Notes under the pieces: generated by a model
The model's database searches: none
The model's input: the letters and a program-made list of their open reading frames with translations, nothing else
What the model was told of the DNA's origin: nothing
Translations under genes and position numbers: made by a program
Part shown: positions 1 through 12,390 of the stretch, one piece after another
Layout of the letters: each line of letters starts with the position of its first letter
Position numbering within the stretch: position 1 is the stretch's first letter
Origin: Costus lasius
Lineage: Eukaryota; Streptophyta; Magnoliopsida; Zingiberales; Costaceae
Reading direction: 5' to 3'
Length of the DNA: 64,000 nucleotides
NCBI GenBank assembly: GCA_027563935.2
Contig: CM050446.2
Location: 24,679,501-24,743,500 of the forward strand

Positions 1-204
1 TGCTACTCTTTTATTTAAAAAGGGTGTCACCATTCTTAGAGTGTACAACTATTCTAAAGGACAATTCAAACAAGTTATCTCCTCCTTGTGCATTGTCTCC
101 TCCCTTCATTCTTGTGGATAACTCATGACATTACTACTAGAAAGTAGATGAAATTCATCTAACTGTGTATGAATATCACGAGTGGCGAATCTACGTTGCC
201 CCTA
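1..204. other. Intergenic sequence, nothing recognised
   Basis: AT-rich sequence at the window edge. I see no coding exon or repeat that recurs elsewhere in the window. Confidence 0.4.
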
Positions 205-501
205 GTGTGAGAAACCGCCCCACTAAGATTTACAAAGTATATACATCATATAAAGCAATGTATAAAATGGAGTCATTACTGGATGATGGAGCAAGAGTCG
301 TTCCATCAATGGACAAAGAGGAAAGGAAAGAAGGTTAAGGAGAAAAAGAAAGGAATTTTTAAAAGGGAATTGATTGATGCTTTGCGTTGTCCCCCCATTT
401 ACTTTCTCAGCTTGTCCTTTCCTGCTCTTATTTAATGTGCTCCAGCCACTGTACTCTTTAGACCTCAGTTCAATTAAGCTTCTCTCTCTCTCTCTGTGTT
501 T
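205..501 (+). promoter_or_regulatory. Upstream region and core promoter of PP2 copy 1
   Basis: This stretch recurs upstream of copy 4 (25785-25891 plus 28190-28512) and at the copy 5 scar (34260-34445), so it is the shared 5' flank of the lectin duplication unit. A TATA-like box, TTATTTAAT, lies at 428-436, about 65 bases before the start codon. The same box is kept at 11245-11253, 17027-17035 and 28428-28436. A CT-rich leader (480-496) precedes the ATG. The transcription start itself is inferred. Confidence 0.55.
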
Positions 502-1212
502 ATGTCTTCTTCTCACTACAAGGCAGACGAAGCCAAGAAAGTAACAACAGACTGGGTAAAGAAGTCCAGTCAGGTAATTGATTGCAATTCTAAATCATCA
601 TCTTCGCTGCTGCTAATCAATCTCCTGCTGCACTAGAATGGACAGCAAAACAAGTTGACAATCAAGGCCATCGCGCTGGACGTCGTCTGGGGCGGCGATG
701 GACGCTACTGGACAATCCCTAAGGATCCCGGGTAATCTATCCATCTATCTGTCTGTCTGGCTGTCTCAATAAAAGTAAATGACCTTCACGGTGGATGCAG
801 AAATCCACTGGAGCTGCGTCAGGTGGCGTGGCTGGAGGTGACGTACAGCGCTCCCATCAAGAGCCTTGACCTGCAACCTGAAAAGCGGTACAAGGTGAAC
901 TTCATTGTGAGTATGAAATCGGAGGCTGAGTTCGGGTGGAGCGGCTGCCCCGTGTACCTCATGGCCAGGGTCGGCGCAAACAAACCCATCTGGAAGAGCG
1001 AAGACCTCAGCCTTCTAGCAAAGAACAGAGAAGAGGCGGCGGAAAAAAAGCCGATACCTGCCGGCACCAAGCCCCTCATCTTTACCTTCACAGAAAAGGA
1101 CGTCAGGGAAGACGCCAAACTCTCCTTGGGCTTGTATGAGATTTGGAAGGGCAGGTGGAAGGGAGGCCTCCTCATCCACGAAGTCCACATCACTCAGCTC
1201 GATAACAATTAG
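502..1212 (+). CDS. Phloem protein 2-like (Nictaba-type) lectin, copy 1, intact
   Basis: Three exons, 502-573, 646-731 and 801-1212, join to a 189-aa protein. Introns are GT-AG, with phase 0 at the first and phase 2 at the second junction. Exon 1 gives a short charged tail starting MSSSHYKADE. Exon 2 carries the PP2 signature around ALDVVWGGDGRYWTIP. Exon 3 begins with LELRQVAWLEV, passes through FGWSGCPVYL and ends with the family's C-terminal YEIWKGRWKGGLLIH. These are the landmarks of the PP2/Nictaba lectin fold: chitin-oligomer or N-glycan binding proteins, found in phloem sap or in the cytosol and nucleus. There is no signal peptide, membrane segment or F-box, so this is a short PP2-A-like form. 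The start is supported by a matching ATG in copies 2 and 3. The exact sugar and role are inferred from the family only. The third exon alone is an open frame from 823. Confidence 0.87.
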
Positions 1213-2640
1213 CTGCGAGGAGGAAGCATGGTGCTTTCAATTGATGTGAATACCAAATCTATTGCACAAGTTTCAAAAAGCTCTTTAGTGTGAACTCACC
1301 ACCAGGGTTTGATGGATGATCTTAATGAAATTACTACTTTCATTATCTCCTTAATGTTCAAGCAAATTGAGATGAGATTTACACCTAAAATTTTTATTTA
1401 ATAATAAAAAGCTAGAAAATAGTTTGCTCTATCACAAGCGAATGTAACAATAGGACCACAACTATTGATAACAAGGTCGAGATCAAATTCACCTTCGTTA
1501 ATTACTTGCCTATGTCAAAGGCAACAAGAACCGCGTTTCTCTTTGTTATTTTACATGCATCCATCATTGTCACAATGCCAATTCCTTACCGCCTCCATGT
1601 TGAGGTCTTGAGTGTGCTTCTCACCATGTTATTTAGGTGTGGTGTTGTTATATGCTACGAATTAATTAATCAATAATGATGGATAAATGATATTTTTTAA
1701 TATTGAATTAATAATGTTTTCCCTTTAAAGTGTTTGAATATTATTTATCAAGCTATTATCTTTGCTTCTAGATTGGACTTATATTCATTATTTAGCATAA
1801 ATTACTTATCATATTAATTATATAAATCAAACATTCTAATCCATCACGTTCTTAGATTAGTAATAATAATTACACAGTTTATATTCTTTGTTCAAATTCC
1901 CTAAATTCCCTCTCTCTCCCCCAATTGTATAGTCAAGATTATAAACTTCCATGCAAACACATTGAGAGTATTGTATTTTGGCAATAGAGTGCCCTCTTTT
2001 GTAGTATCTATAATAAGTAAAAATGTTCATTATTTAAAAACCTCTTGATGTTCTCAAAAGGATGTGTTTCTATACTTAAAAAAAATAGGAGAAAAGAAAA
2101 AGAAAACTAATTTTCTCTCATTTACTTAAAAGAAAAAATTTAAAGAAAAACTTATTTATCTTTTATATTTGATTATATTCAAATAGGATCAAAACTAAGA
2201 ATTGGTGATGGTCCAAATTTAGAGAATATATTCTTCATGCATGGCTTTTTAGGAGATTAGGGGAATGTATTCTTCATACTCATCAACCTCGTAGAGAATA
2301 TATTCCTCTTAGGGTTAGAACAAAGCAAGGAATTATTCTTTAAACAACATGATACAACTTACTTAATTGTCAAGGTACACATTTTGCTATCACATAGATT
2401 AACTGAAGTCAGACATAACAAAACATACAACACATTAATAATCTTACTAACAAATAATACCGAAAACATATAATCAACTCTTAACATTTTCTCCTTAACT
2501 CACCATTCCATGTTTTCTAATCACATATTAACAAATCTTCAAATGAAAATTACCTAATTTGAGCATGCAAAATAATTTTTCTTTAAATAGTTTATTTTCA
2601 TATTAAAGGATATCCATTTGGATTATAAGGGATGGATGGT
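1213..2640. repeat. Duplicated block R, downstream of PP2 copy 1
   Basis: Non-coding and AT-rich. From about 1308 (GATGATCTTAATGAAATTAC) it matches 34445-35517 closely, and in part 20630-21600. It is part of the multi-kb unit that carried the lectin genes. No coding exon seen. Confidence 0.65.
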
Positions 2641-2796
2641 TCTTAAGTATAGTTAGCTTTCAAAATATCTTAATTCTATGTAATTTATTTCTCATAAACT
2701 ATTATAATATTGTATATCATTTTATTACAATCATGGTTAATAGTGAATAATGATTGTCTATTTGTTCCAATAATGATAACGTCATAAAAATATTTG

Positions 2797-2840
<44 letters not shown>

Positions 2841-3139
2841 CACTAATATGCTTGTATTGTTGAAAATAATAATTGAATTTAGAGAGACATGAGTTCTTAT
2901 TCTATTTAGTCTTAAAATGGATCCAAATGACATTTTGATCTTCAACTTTTTTTGGATTTAATTTTATCAAATGCAAGAAAAAATAGAAGTCATGACACTT
3001 TAAGTAGATTTATTACTACTATTTTGCCATTGGTAAACATTCGCCTGTAACAATTTTAATTTTAATCCATCCAATACTCCTACATCTACCTATGACAAGA
3101 ATACCTCTATAGTTATTTTCTTCTCAATTACCATAAAAA
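2641..3139. repeat. Intergenic sequence with an (AT)n microsatellite
   Basis: An uninterrupted AT dinucleotide run spans about 2798-2836. The rest is AT-rich with no recognisable feature. Confidence 0.6.
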
Positions 3140-4330
3140 AATTATTTGAAATATTTAGCATATACGAATTTACTAAGGTGTAAAATGTATTTAGGATATA
3201 TAATTATAGATAATGAAGACACTAATTTTTTTTTAATGATCAAATTTGAATTTTCCAAAACCCAATTCATAATTCTCCTTTGGAGTAGAATTATCTTTAG
3301 TGAAATCTATCAAATCTCATGTCTTAGTGATTCTCTTTCTTTCTTTTAGTATAAATTGTACCAAGAGATTATTCATTCTATCTTAAACCTTATCATCCAA
3401 CATATTAGCATATACCAATGGAGAATAAGGTGAAATTGTGAGGCTAAAGTGAATCAAAGTTGTAGTAAATTTAACTCTAATTCTAGTTTGAACTCATAAG
3501 AATTGAAATCCAAAGTAAAGAGTAAAACCCAAATCAAAATTAGTCTAATTAAAATCTAAGCCTCCCCTAACTTGCGAAAGAACAAGGGATTGGAGGAAGA
3601 TCAATTCTCAAAAATAAAATAAAAACGATAAAAAGGCTCTAAGCCTAAGTTAGTATGAATAAATATGAATTTTCAAAATTCTTATTTCTGTCTACTTCTT
3701 TTGTTCCTCATGTTAATTTTGAACCTACTTTGACTCTAAAAGATGGTTGATTCTAGTGTTAATGTCAATTTTATACTAATGAAAAAAGATTTGGTCTTTT
3801 CATGCATATATAATATCCATGAGATGTGAACATGTTAAGCTTTAGTTGTGTTAAATTGAAGTTTATTTCTCTAAAGACACTCATATACATGGTCTACTTC
3901 TTTAAACATATAAAAATATCGTTATTTAATAAGATTTCTAGGTCGTTCAAGATTCTAACAATTTATGTTTTTTTTTATGGATTATCTAAACTCAATGCAA
4001 TTACTTTATGTTTCAACTTACTACATTCTCCTATAATCTTGGGATTTAAAACATGTGATATTTGGCACAATAGGTCTCACCGTGTTAATTTTAAATCTAT
4101 TGAAAAGTAATTAACTATATCTCACTCCAAAAGTTAATTTAAAATCTAATTTCCAATGTAAAATTTGTGCTCACTCTAAGAAAACAAAGAAGACTTTCTA
4201 ATATGTTAAATTTAGAAAATTCAAAAGTATTATGATATTTGTGATTAAAACTATTGCAATAGATATATTGATGTATTTATGAATGATTTTCTAGATTATA
4301 ATATTCATATTCACTAAAGCCCAAGATGAA
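3140..4330. repeat. Duplicated block S, first copy
   Basis: Non-coding sequence that recurs at 12391-12930, 29390-30510 and 36370-37251 (continued at 47566-47850). Shared landmarks include GTTCCTCATGTTAATTTTG and TTCTCTAAAGACACTC. Short open frames inside it differ between copies, so they are unlikely to be genes. Confidence 0.65.
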
Positions 4331-4779
4331 ATTAGAAGTAAATTAACTAATAAATTAAAATCCTTAATATAATAGAGATTCTTATCATACATTTAACGAT
4401 CTCATCTTACTCACTAAAGACGTGTGTGATATGTAATAGACACATGAGTACATTAGCAATAAGTGTACTGGACTGATCCAACATGAGCTATTAACTAGGG
4501 TGTCAATAAGTTAATCTCACAAATTATAAAGAGGTGCATTAATTCTTTGACTTAGGTCATCACTTCCATATGGTGAGAGATCTACTTTGATATTATATAT
4601 TGCTTTTACATTATATTCAGGCTTATTTACTTGTTTTGTTAGGAATCATTATTTTTTCTTTTCTTTTTATAATTTCAAATAAAATCACTCATTTTTGGAG
4701 CTTATTTAATGATTTTGAGATCACCAAGTGATTTAGAATGAAAGATAAGTCGGCACAATAAATTTAAAATCAAATGGAG
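4331..4779. other. Intergenic sequence, nothing recognised
   Basis: AT-rich, with no open frame or repeat match I can support. Confidence 0.4.
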
Positions 4780-6085
4780 TTTTCTGTATCCGTTTTGGCT
4801 AGGCCCTAATGTGCTTCACAGTCATGATGAGTATTTTGAAAATGACCTTATTATAGTCGAACCATGGTGAGCATCGCGACCATAATGAGTTTGATCCAAA
4901 ATTTGATAACTCTTTCACCGAGACGATCAGGGCCTACCGTGACCAGCTTCCTGGTCATGATCATAATGTCAAAAATTCACAGAAAACTTCCACAACCCAA
5001 CCATGACTATTTTTACATCCATAATACACATCACGACCTACCTGTGACCTGAATCACGGCCATGATTATTTTTTCAGAATATTATAGAACACATCATGGC
5101 TGTGACAAATATCCGGGCCAGACTGTGACAAAGTTCATTGAAATTTGGCTCATTTCACATGGAATTCCAAGAGTTTCTTAGGGATTTCATAGGGAATCTT
5201 AAGGGGCATCTTCCTATGGAAAAAATAACTAATTTAGGGCGAAAAGAAGGGTCAATTTGGCTCTCTAAAGAGGAGAAACGAGAGAATGATGATGAACAAA
5301 AAGGAGATTTTCTAGGCGGATTTGCACGCTTTTTCTCATCGACCTGAAGAGGATTAGTTTGTATTTCTTTCTCTTATTATCTTCTTTTTGTATTTTGATC
5401 CTTATAACTTTGATTCGAGAAAAGATTATTCTAAATCGAACTATTATGGATGCTTAAGCATTCTTATTAAGGATTTGGGGGGTGTAATCCTATGTTATTA
5501 TGATCTATTTATGTTTATTCGATCTTTGCTATAATGTTTACTTGTATTTACTCTGGCTAAGTTTTACACGTTTAAAATGTCGCAGGAAGAATTGAAAGGT
5601 GAATTGCAACATTGGAACTACTTAGATTGGACTCACATTATTCTATCATGAAAGTAGTTAGAACTCACGCGAGGATATTTAGTTTATCCTTATGTTTATT
5701 GGATCTATTCAGTTTGGTAAGCCACAAATGTAGGAGACCATTCTGAATAGGTACCGGGATATACTACTGAAAGGGGGTAACCTGTATCTGCGGATAAGTC
5801 CTTGAACATTTTAGATCAATTGCATTGTTATTATTTTGTTCAAGTTTAGATCTATTGAACCCTAATATCCTAAATTATCTTGAAATAGCATTTAACTTAT
5901 ATTTCTTCTTTGGTAACCAATTCGACCTATTAGTTTAATTTATCTTAAATTACTTGCATTTAAAACCAAATTTACTTTGTCTAGCTATCGATTATGCAAT
6001 TTTTCGGTAACTGTGACTTGTCCCTGTGGAAATGATATCTTTTTACTACATCGGTAAGTCATGCGCTTGCGGTGCATAACAGTAT
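4780..6085 (+). mobile_element. Probable LTR fragment of a Tat/Athila-like Ty3/gypsy element
   Basis: The right end carries a stretch ending TTTTTACTACATCGGTAAGTC then GCGCTTGCGGTGCATAACA. This is the style of 3' end (a run of T and TTACTAC followed by a GTGCACTTGCGG-like motif) seen in LTRs of the Tat/Athila group. The fragment at 42460-44468 ends in a comparable way. The interior has the same CACGACC/ATGACC-rich texture. No target duplication or left end could be fixed, so the boundaries are approximate. Confidence 0.4.
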
Positions 6086-7354
6086 GATATCCATGGGCCC
6101 TCCTTTATGAGTATGATTAAAAGTGTATAATCATACCTATGTGACTATATTCTCTTGTTCGAGTTATGCTCACATGATTTGGATAAAGACATGCTTGTCT
6201 AATCTAGATATCAGTAGGCAAAGAAATTATAGTGCACAAAGACTTTGCTGCTAATTTGGAAATGTTGACTAGCGATACTTCATATGACTTGGGTAGCAAC
6301 GATTTATTGCTAACCCCTCAACCCCCACCCACCCCCCTTCTCATTGCTTTGTGGTGATCTATCTGATGATCAACAATATCAATGTCATAGAATTTATAAG
6401 TTTGCACATGTAGATACTTAAAGTCAAAGTTTGATTAAATTGTCTTAGATCAAATTATGTAAAAATTTAAGTCCATTTTGGGTGTTGTATGGATTTAGAT
6501 CATAGTAGGATCAAGGTCAATTGAACTAGAATTTCATATTAATTGATATGCAAGGAGAATAGGGCTAGGTGGATGATATCTAAATCGGATGGATGGGCTT
6601 TGGGCTACGTCAAAGTAGAGATAGGCAACACAGGTAGGCACATAGGCTCCTAAAGCTTGGTCATTTATTAGACTTGACCATGCTTGGACTAAGGTGCCTC
6701 GCACCTAGTCCAATGCTCATAGGTAGTAGGCTAATATGTCCGCAAAAACACAGATACGTCAAAGTAAAAAAGATATCAATCATACATAAACCTATGTGTT
6801 GAGTAACAATAAATTATATTTATACTAGCTAAGCAAATTTAGTTTTTAAAATAATTTTAGAAAAATCAAAAATCAAGTAGTAGTTTGTAAAAATTCTATG
6901 GGAAAAATTTGAGACAAGTTTTCACCACTTTGATGCTTGATAATAAATTTATGATTAATTTCTTTGTCAATTGTTTGAGTTTTGCTGAAGGAAAATTTCC
7001 CTAAGATGAGACTTATTTCCTATTAGATGCTCAACTCTATACAAAACCAACCTTCACTCTCATGACATCCCTAATGAATTAAGAAACACTCTCATAGCTT
7101 AACTCAAAAGTTCTTCTCTCAAATAATTTTAAGATACTCTCACAGCTTAAATCACAAGTTCAATTAAAGAGGTTCTAATATTATAATTCACTTCTCAATA
7201 CAAGTACAATATATGATACTATGCAATTATGAGAACTAAACTTATCAAATATAGAATTAATTTTAATAATTAAGTTACTATGATTTTATTGCTCTCGTAG
7301 TCTAACTCTACATACCAATTTAAGGGTTCTGTGTTTATAACTCACTTCTTAATA
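6086..7354. other. Intergenic sequence, nothing recognised
   Basis: AT-rich. A short C-rich run lies at 6318-6341. I see no coding exon and no copy elsewhere in the window. Confidence 0.4.
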
Positions 7355-7359
7355 CTTAT

Positions 7360-9534
7360 TGTCACGCTCAGAATTAGGCTAACAAAAATTTAACAATTTT
7401 ACACATGAGTCAACGCTTGACTCGCACCCAAGCACGCCCACGTAGGGGCTAAGTGGTTGAACTACCAATCTGGACGCGACCGACAGGAGTCCGTCCTCGA
7501 CGCACTCCTTAGCCTATCCTGAATGACCACCTGCCTACTCGTCTCGACGAGATGGAGACCGCCATGTGTCTCCCCAAGGACCGCTGCACGAACCAGGTCC
7601 AACGTGCAACTAGGTACAAGACCTGAGACTCGACGCCGGCGCAGCGTGCGTACGAGTCCGGTACACCGGAAAGCAAACCAAACCGCACGCAGGCGGTGGC
7701 GCACACTCGCGCAAGAGACGACGTCACGCAGGACGCCGGGCACACTGTCATGGACGCACTTTCCTTAGTGCCTGTTGTCCGCGCGGTAGACTACTTGAGG
7801 TAGTCTCAGCCTTAATCCCGTGTGCACGTACGCACTAAATTCGGAAGCGTCACTATAAACCGAGACAACAATATAATTCAAGGGCAACACCAGCAATCGA
7901 AGGCACATGTGATTTGTACAGGACGGCGAGTAAAATACTCACCCCGCCGTTATATATTGATAAAGAATAACAATACAAGACAATAATACAGGACACTAAG
8001 CAAATATTAAGTAGACCCTAGACCTAAGACTTGGTGGAGAGGGCAGGTGTATGGAACCTTGCAATTTTATACTTGCATGGGATCACAAGACTGCATTTAA
8101 CTAAGCACTACCACCTCTCTCAATACAATACCAAGCACACAAACTAAGGGGTGTGAGTAGAAGGCTTCACAAGTCTTGGGTGGGCTAATTTTACACATTT
8201 GAGCCCCCCATCCTGGAGTACTTGTGAATCCATAGTCCCCCACGCGCGTGTACATGCCCCGGGATAGTCCCCCGAGTGCATCGCTACCCTTGATGACCAA
8301 AACACATGGCACACAGGTGTCAAACCCTATTTTTACATAGATCTACATATACCCAGAGTGTTGGGGCAAAATGACATTGTCAGGGTCGGGTAATAGTGTA
8401 ATTACACCCAAACTCCTTCGATCCCTGACAACACGCCCTAACTCCGACTAAACCGCACGCAGGCGGTCGAACTCACTGCTCGCCCAAAAGGGACGTCTCG
8501 CAAACGTCCGGCATAAACAAACTGGCAAGCGCCAGGCAACAACACACAAGGCCGGCACACATGACCGGAGCGCGGAGAAGGGCGAGGAGTCGCTGACAGA
8601 GAAAGATAACTCAACCGGGAGCGAGAAGCTCAGGGAGACGGAGAGAGGAAAACGCCGACCGAGAGCAGCTGATCGGCTGGGAACGAGAACCGCGTCCGAA
8701 ACCTATTAGAGGCACATGCACGGAAACTGAGGCGGCAAGTCGGCAACCGAAGCTTACCGGGGACTCGCCTGAGGTTCGCCGGAGCACGGTCCAGACGAAC
8801 CCAACCTCACCGGAAACATAGGCGGCGCCAGCGAACTCTCCCTTGTTCGCCGAACGCTAGCCAAAGAAGAGGGCGGAGCCGCCACCCAACCACCAGCAGC
8901 CAGCGACTCCGGCGAACCCATCCTGTTCATCGGACATCGCTAGGAAGAGGGGTCCGAAGCCCCAGCCTCGCCGGCCGTCCCTATCTTCGCCGGAAATGAA
9001 AGAAAGAGGGAGGCACGGCGAGAGGCGAAGAAGCAGTCGACGACCACATCGCCGATAAAAAATCGCCCACCGGACGGAGCAGGAGAGGGAGGGGAGAGAG
9101 GACATACCTCGGTGGACGTCCGTCCGCTGGCTCCACCACCGGCGACGCCAAAGAGATCGGATGAGGAGGGAAAAAGGGGGCGCCGCCACTTTGCTCCGTC
9201 GCTTCTTGTACCACCACACCCACTCCACCGAGAAGCCGCCGGAAGTCCGTCGCCGCTGCCGAGACCCTCGACGGAGGGGAAGAGAATCGGGGAGAGGGGA
9301 AAGGAGCGCCACTACTGCGTTCGAACGAAGCGTCGCATGGACGCGATCACGCAGAGAGAGAGAGAGCGCACTACTATAGCCCTAATCTAACTTTTCTCCA
9401 AACGGGTCGCCCGACCTGGTAAGCCGCTCAAATCCGACCTGCCTTACCGTCCGATCTGCTTCCTCTACTGAAGCTGGGCTTGGGCAGGCATTTGGGCCTG
9501 GGCTTGGGCTTAGGCCCAGCGCCGGGGCCTAACA
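7360..9534 (-). mobile_element. Solo LTR of the gypsy family also present at 37257, with a nested insertion
   Basis: The segment begins TGTCACGC and ends GGCCTAACA, flanked by a perfect 5-bp direct repeat CTTAT (7355-7359 and 9535-9539). Start, end and much of the GC-rich interior match the 3' LTR at 37257-38747. Without the nested 685-bp piece and its 4-bp duplication it is about 1,486 bp, close to the 1,491 bp of that LTR. No internal domain is present, so it is a solo LTR left by LTR-LTR recombination. By comparison with the full element it reads on the minus strand. Open frames inside it (for example 8857-9312) are GC-rich chance frames. Confidence 0.85.
7746..8430. mobile_element. Small LTR-like insertion nested in the solo LTR
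   Basis: It begins TGTCATGG and ends CCCTGACA, with ACAC on each side (7742-7745 and 8431-8434). The paralogous LTR at 37257 lacks it: there the flanks join directly as GGCACACGCCC. TG...CA ends with TGTCA/TGACA inverted termini fit a short solo LTR, although the duplication is 4 rather than 5 bp. No coding capacity was seen. Confidence 0.65.
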
Positions 9535-9539
9535 CTTAT

Positions 9540-10425
9540 TATAAACCTTAAGACATGCAAAAGTTTAACTTCAAATAGTATAACTTTAAACTAAAAGTCA
9601 CAATAAATTATAATAGTTTAAGTCATCAAGTAATCAAAGGGTTGCTCTATTAGGCCTGAGAAAAGTTTATGCTAAAAGAGACATAATTACACAATAAAAG
9701 TTCATAATTTTAATGTTTTATAGATCAGAGAATCAAGTGAAAATGGAATAAAAAAATTAATTTTAGATTCACCGTCGTCATATGGGTGTGACGATTTGTC
9801 ACAAACCTATGATTCTGAAATGAAATTCTACTCTGGAATAGTCTCGACTCTCTTCAAATTTTCTAAGCAGTCGTCGCCGATTGCACCGATCTTGATCTCT
9901 TCTCGCTTTAAAATTTTATGTGAACCTTATCCCCTCTTAGGCGCAACTTTCTCTCAAATTTAGTGGCCTAAGGTGCTCAAGAAGCCTCTCAAATTCTCTT
10001 GTGTTTGCCTTGCCCCCTTTTCTCTTCGTGCTCCTCCTAGGCATGATCCCATCTCCCTAAGGCCAGCATTGGGTATAGAGTGGGGTCACTTCAAGTTCAT
10101 TGTTTTATGGATATTGGCAGAGGGTGGATGATCATGCGCCTACATTATATTCAGTCAACTTCTCTAGGCATGTAACAAAGTCAACTTCTCTAACAAAGGT
10201 AATGATCCTATCACACTATTTGATTTTCTATTTTCACTCATGGATCCTGTAGGGACAACATCATTTTATGATTTTTCTGCAGAGTTGTTCACCAAAATTT
10301 TAATATTCTCCTACAATTCCCCAATAGGGCTCATAATAGAAGTCTCTCTTTAAGTACTCTATCTACATAAAATGCTAAACTTGGGAACACAAATTTAGAA
10401 TGAGCTATTGGACTTAATGAACTAT
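9540..10425. other. Intergenic sequence, nothing recognised
   Basis: AT-rich flank to the right of the solo LTR. No feature I can support. Confidence 0.4.
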
Positions 10426-10581
10426 GGCTGCATTTGGAAACGAACAGGTCAAGCGGGCTGCGGGTCAAATAAATGACGTGGCTTATTCTATGCCACACAT
10501 TTAATTTTCACCAGCAACCTGCGAGAGTGTGGGTCGCATGGGTGCGGCCTGCCCCACACTGCCTAGCCTCCAAACGCAGCC
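10426..10581. mobile_element. Short MITE with GGCTGCRTTTGGA termini
   Basis: The left end GGCTGCATTTGGA and the reverse complement of the right end, GGCTGCGTTTGGA, form a 13-bp inverted repeat around a 156-bp non-coding element. TAT flanks both sides, which hints at a 3-bp target duplication of PIF/Harbinger (Tourist) type, but TAT is not the usual TWA form. hAT-type ends are the alternative. Confidence 0.6.
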
Positions 10582-11313
10582 TATGTTCGATGTTAAATTT
10601 CATATGTTCTTTTTGTTTAAGTTGGTGGAAATATGATTCTATATAGTGCTTGGTTAAGTCATGAAAAAAAATTTACCTTACAAGGTATAATATTTGTTAT
10701 GAGCAACCAAAGTGATTTATTGTTTATAAATATAATATGAGTATGATCATTAGAGTTAGAAAATGTAGAATCAACATTATATAAATGTGGAAAATTCCAA
10801 GTTTTTAGTTTGATGACTAGGATCTAAATGACTCGGAATTACAAAATCAAATCTAGTAAATTTAGGAATGCATTCTAGGTTTTGAAGATTGGATCATCTT
10901 CAATTTTTTTTAACATGTTCGTATTCATGTAGATCTAATAAAGCATCTAACCTGTCGTACATACATCAAGTGGTGGATGTAGTAGACTAACCGGTCATTT
11001 TACTAGCCATTACTTAGATTTAAATAAAAATAAAAAGTAATAAAGAGACAGCGCTAAGAAGGAGAAGGAGAAGGAGAATATAAGAAAATAGATAGCAGGA
11101 AACAAAAAAAAAAAAAAATCGTATGGGGGGGTGTAATAGATAGATGCTTTGCGTTGTTCGATCACTGCGATAAGATTCGTATTTTTAGTGAATCTATCGA
11201 CTTGGAAGCAACCCCTATCATTCTTCTTAACTTCTCTCCTGCTCTTATTTAATACCCTCTAAGACCTCAATTCAATTCCACCACCGTAATCAAGCTTCTC
11301 TCTGTGTGCGTCT
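10582..11313 (+). promoter_or_regulatory. Upstream region and promoter of PP2 copy 2
   Basis: A TATA-like TTATTTAAT at 11245-11253 and the CT-rich leader match copy 1. Further upstream is an A-run (11106-11119) followed by a block containing GATGCTTTGCGTTGTTC, also found before the other lectin copies. The rest (10582-11040) is AT-rich without recognisable features. Confidence 0.5.
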
Positions 11314-12016
11314 ATGGCTTCTCCTCACTACAAGGCAGACGAAGTCAAGAAACTAACAGAATGGGTAGACTTGAGTCAGGTAATTGAATGCAATTCTAAA
11401 TCATCATCTCCGCTGCTGCTAATCAATCTCCTGCTGGACTATAATTTGTTACAGCAAAACAACTTGACAATCAAGGCCATCGCGCTGGACGTCATCAAGG
11501 GTAACGATGCATGCTACTGGACAATCCCTAGCGACCCTGAGTAATCTATCCATCTGTCTGTCTGTCTGGCTGTCTCAATAAAAAGTAAATGAACTTCACG
11601 GTGGATGCAGAAAGCCACTGGAGCTTCGTCAGGTGGCGTGGCTGGAGGTGACGTACAGCGCCCCCATCAAGATCCTTGGACTGGAACCTGAAAAGCGGTA
11701 CAAGGTGAACTTCATGGTAAGTATGAAATCGGAGGCTGAGTTCGGGTGGAGCGGCTGCCCCGTGTACCTGATAGCCAGGATCGGCGCAAACAAACCCATC
11801 TGGAAGAGCGAAGACCTCAGCCTTCTAGCTAAGAGCAGAGAAGAGGCGGCGTACAAAAGGCTGATACCTGCCGACACCAAGCCCCTCATCTTTACCATCA
11901 CAGAGAAGGACGACGATGAAGACGCCAAACTCTCATTGGGCTTGTATGAGATTTGGAAGGGCAGGTGGAAGGGAGGCCTCCTCATCCACCAAATCAACAT
12001 CACTCGGCTCGATTAG
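11314..12016 (+). CDS. Phloem protein 2-like (Nictaba-type) lectin, copy 2, intact
   Basis: Exons 11314-11379, 11455-11540 and 11611-12016 give 185 aa, with the same intron positions and phases as copy 1. The N terminus reads MASPHYKADEVKK. Exon 2 holds LDVIKGNDACYWTIP, where copy 1 has WGGDGRYW, so the conserved tryptophan of the WG motif is replaced by lysine and an arginine by cysteine. Exon 3 is nearly identical to copy 1 (FGWSGCPVYLIARIG, then YEIWKGRWKGGLLIH) and ends INITRLD. The frame also stays open through intron 1, so a retained-intron form would be readable. It should be a soluble carbohydrate-binding protein without signal peptide. The altered exon 2 residues could change or weaken sugar binding; that is inference. 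Confidence 0.87.
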
Positions 12017-12390
12017 CTACGACGAGCGCCACACGCATGTAATCAATCATATATTTGTGTTATGGTAAGTAGGAGTGTTGGGTCTAAAATGGTTAAGCTA
12101 TATCACTCCCAAATGTTTTATATTAATCTGCCTAAACAAGTTATTATGATCCCCTATTCGTTTCGAGGGTGAGAGTTCAAACCCCACTCTTTTCTTTTCA
12201 CCCTTATTGTTCTATCATTCTATTATTAACCCTTTTATAAATAATTATGTAAAATAAAAGTTTTATAAAAACAAAACTTTGTAAAGTCAAAATTTATCAA
12301 TCAAAACTTAAAATTTATGAATATTATATATTATTATGTTTATAATTTATAAAGTTAGTGACTACTTTTTCTATATGTATCTAAAAAATA
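12017..12390. repeat. Duplicated non-coding block downstream of PP2 copy 2
   Basis: Positions 12085-12390 match 35515-35830 (landmarks GGTTAAGCTATATCACT and GAGGGTGAGAGTTCAAAC). The GAGTTCAAACCCC stretch resembles a tRNA B box, so a tRNA-derived SINE is possible but unproven. Confidence 0.55.
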
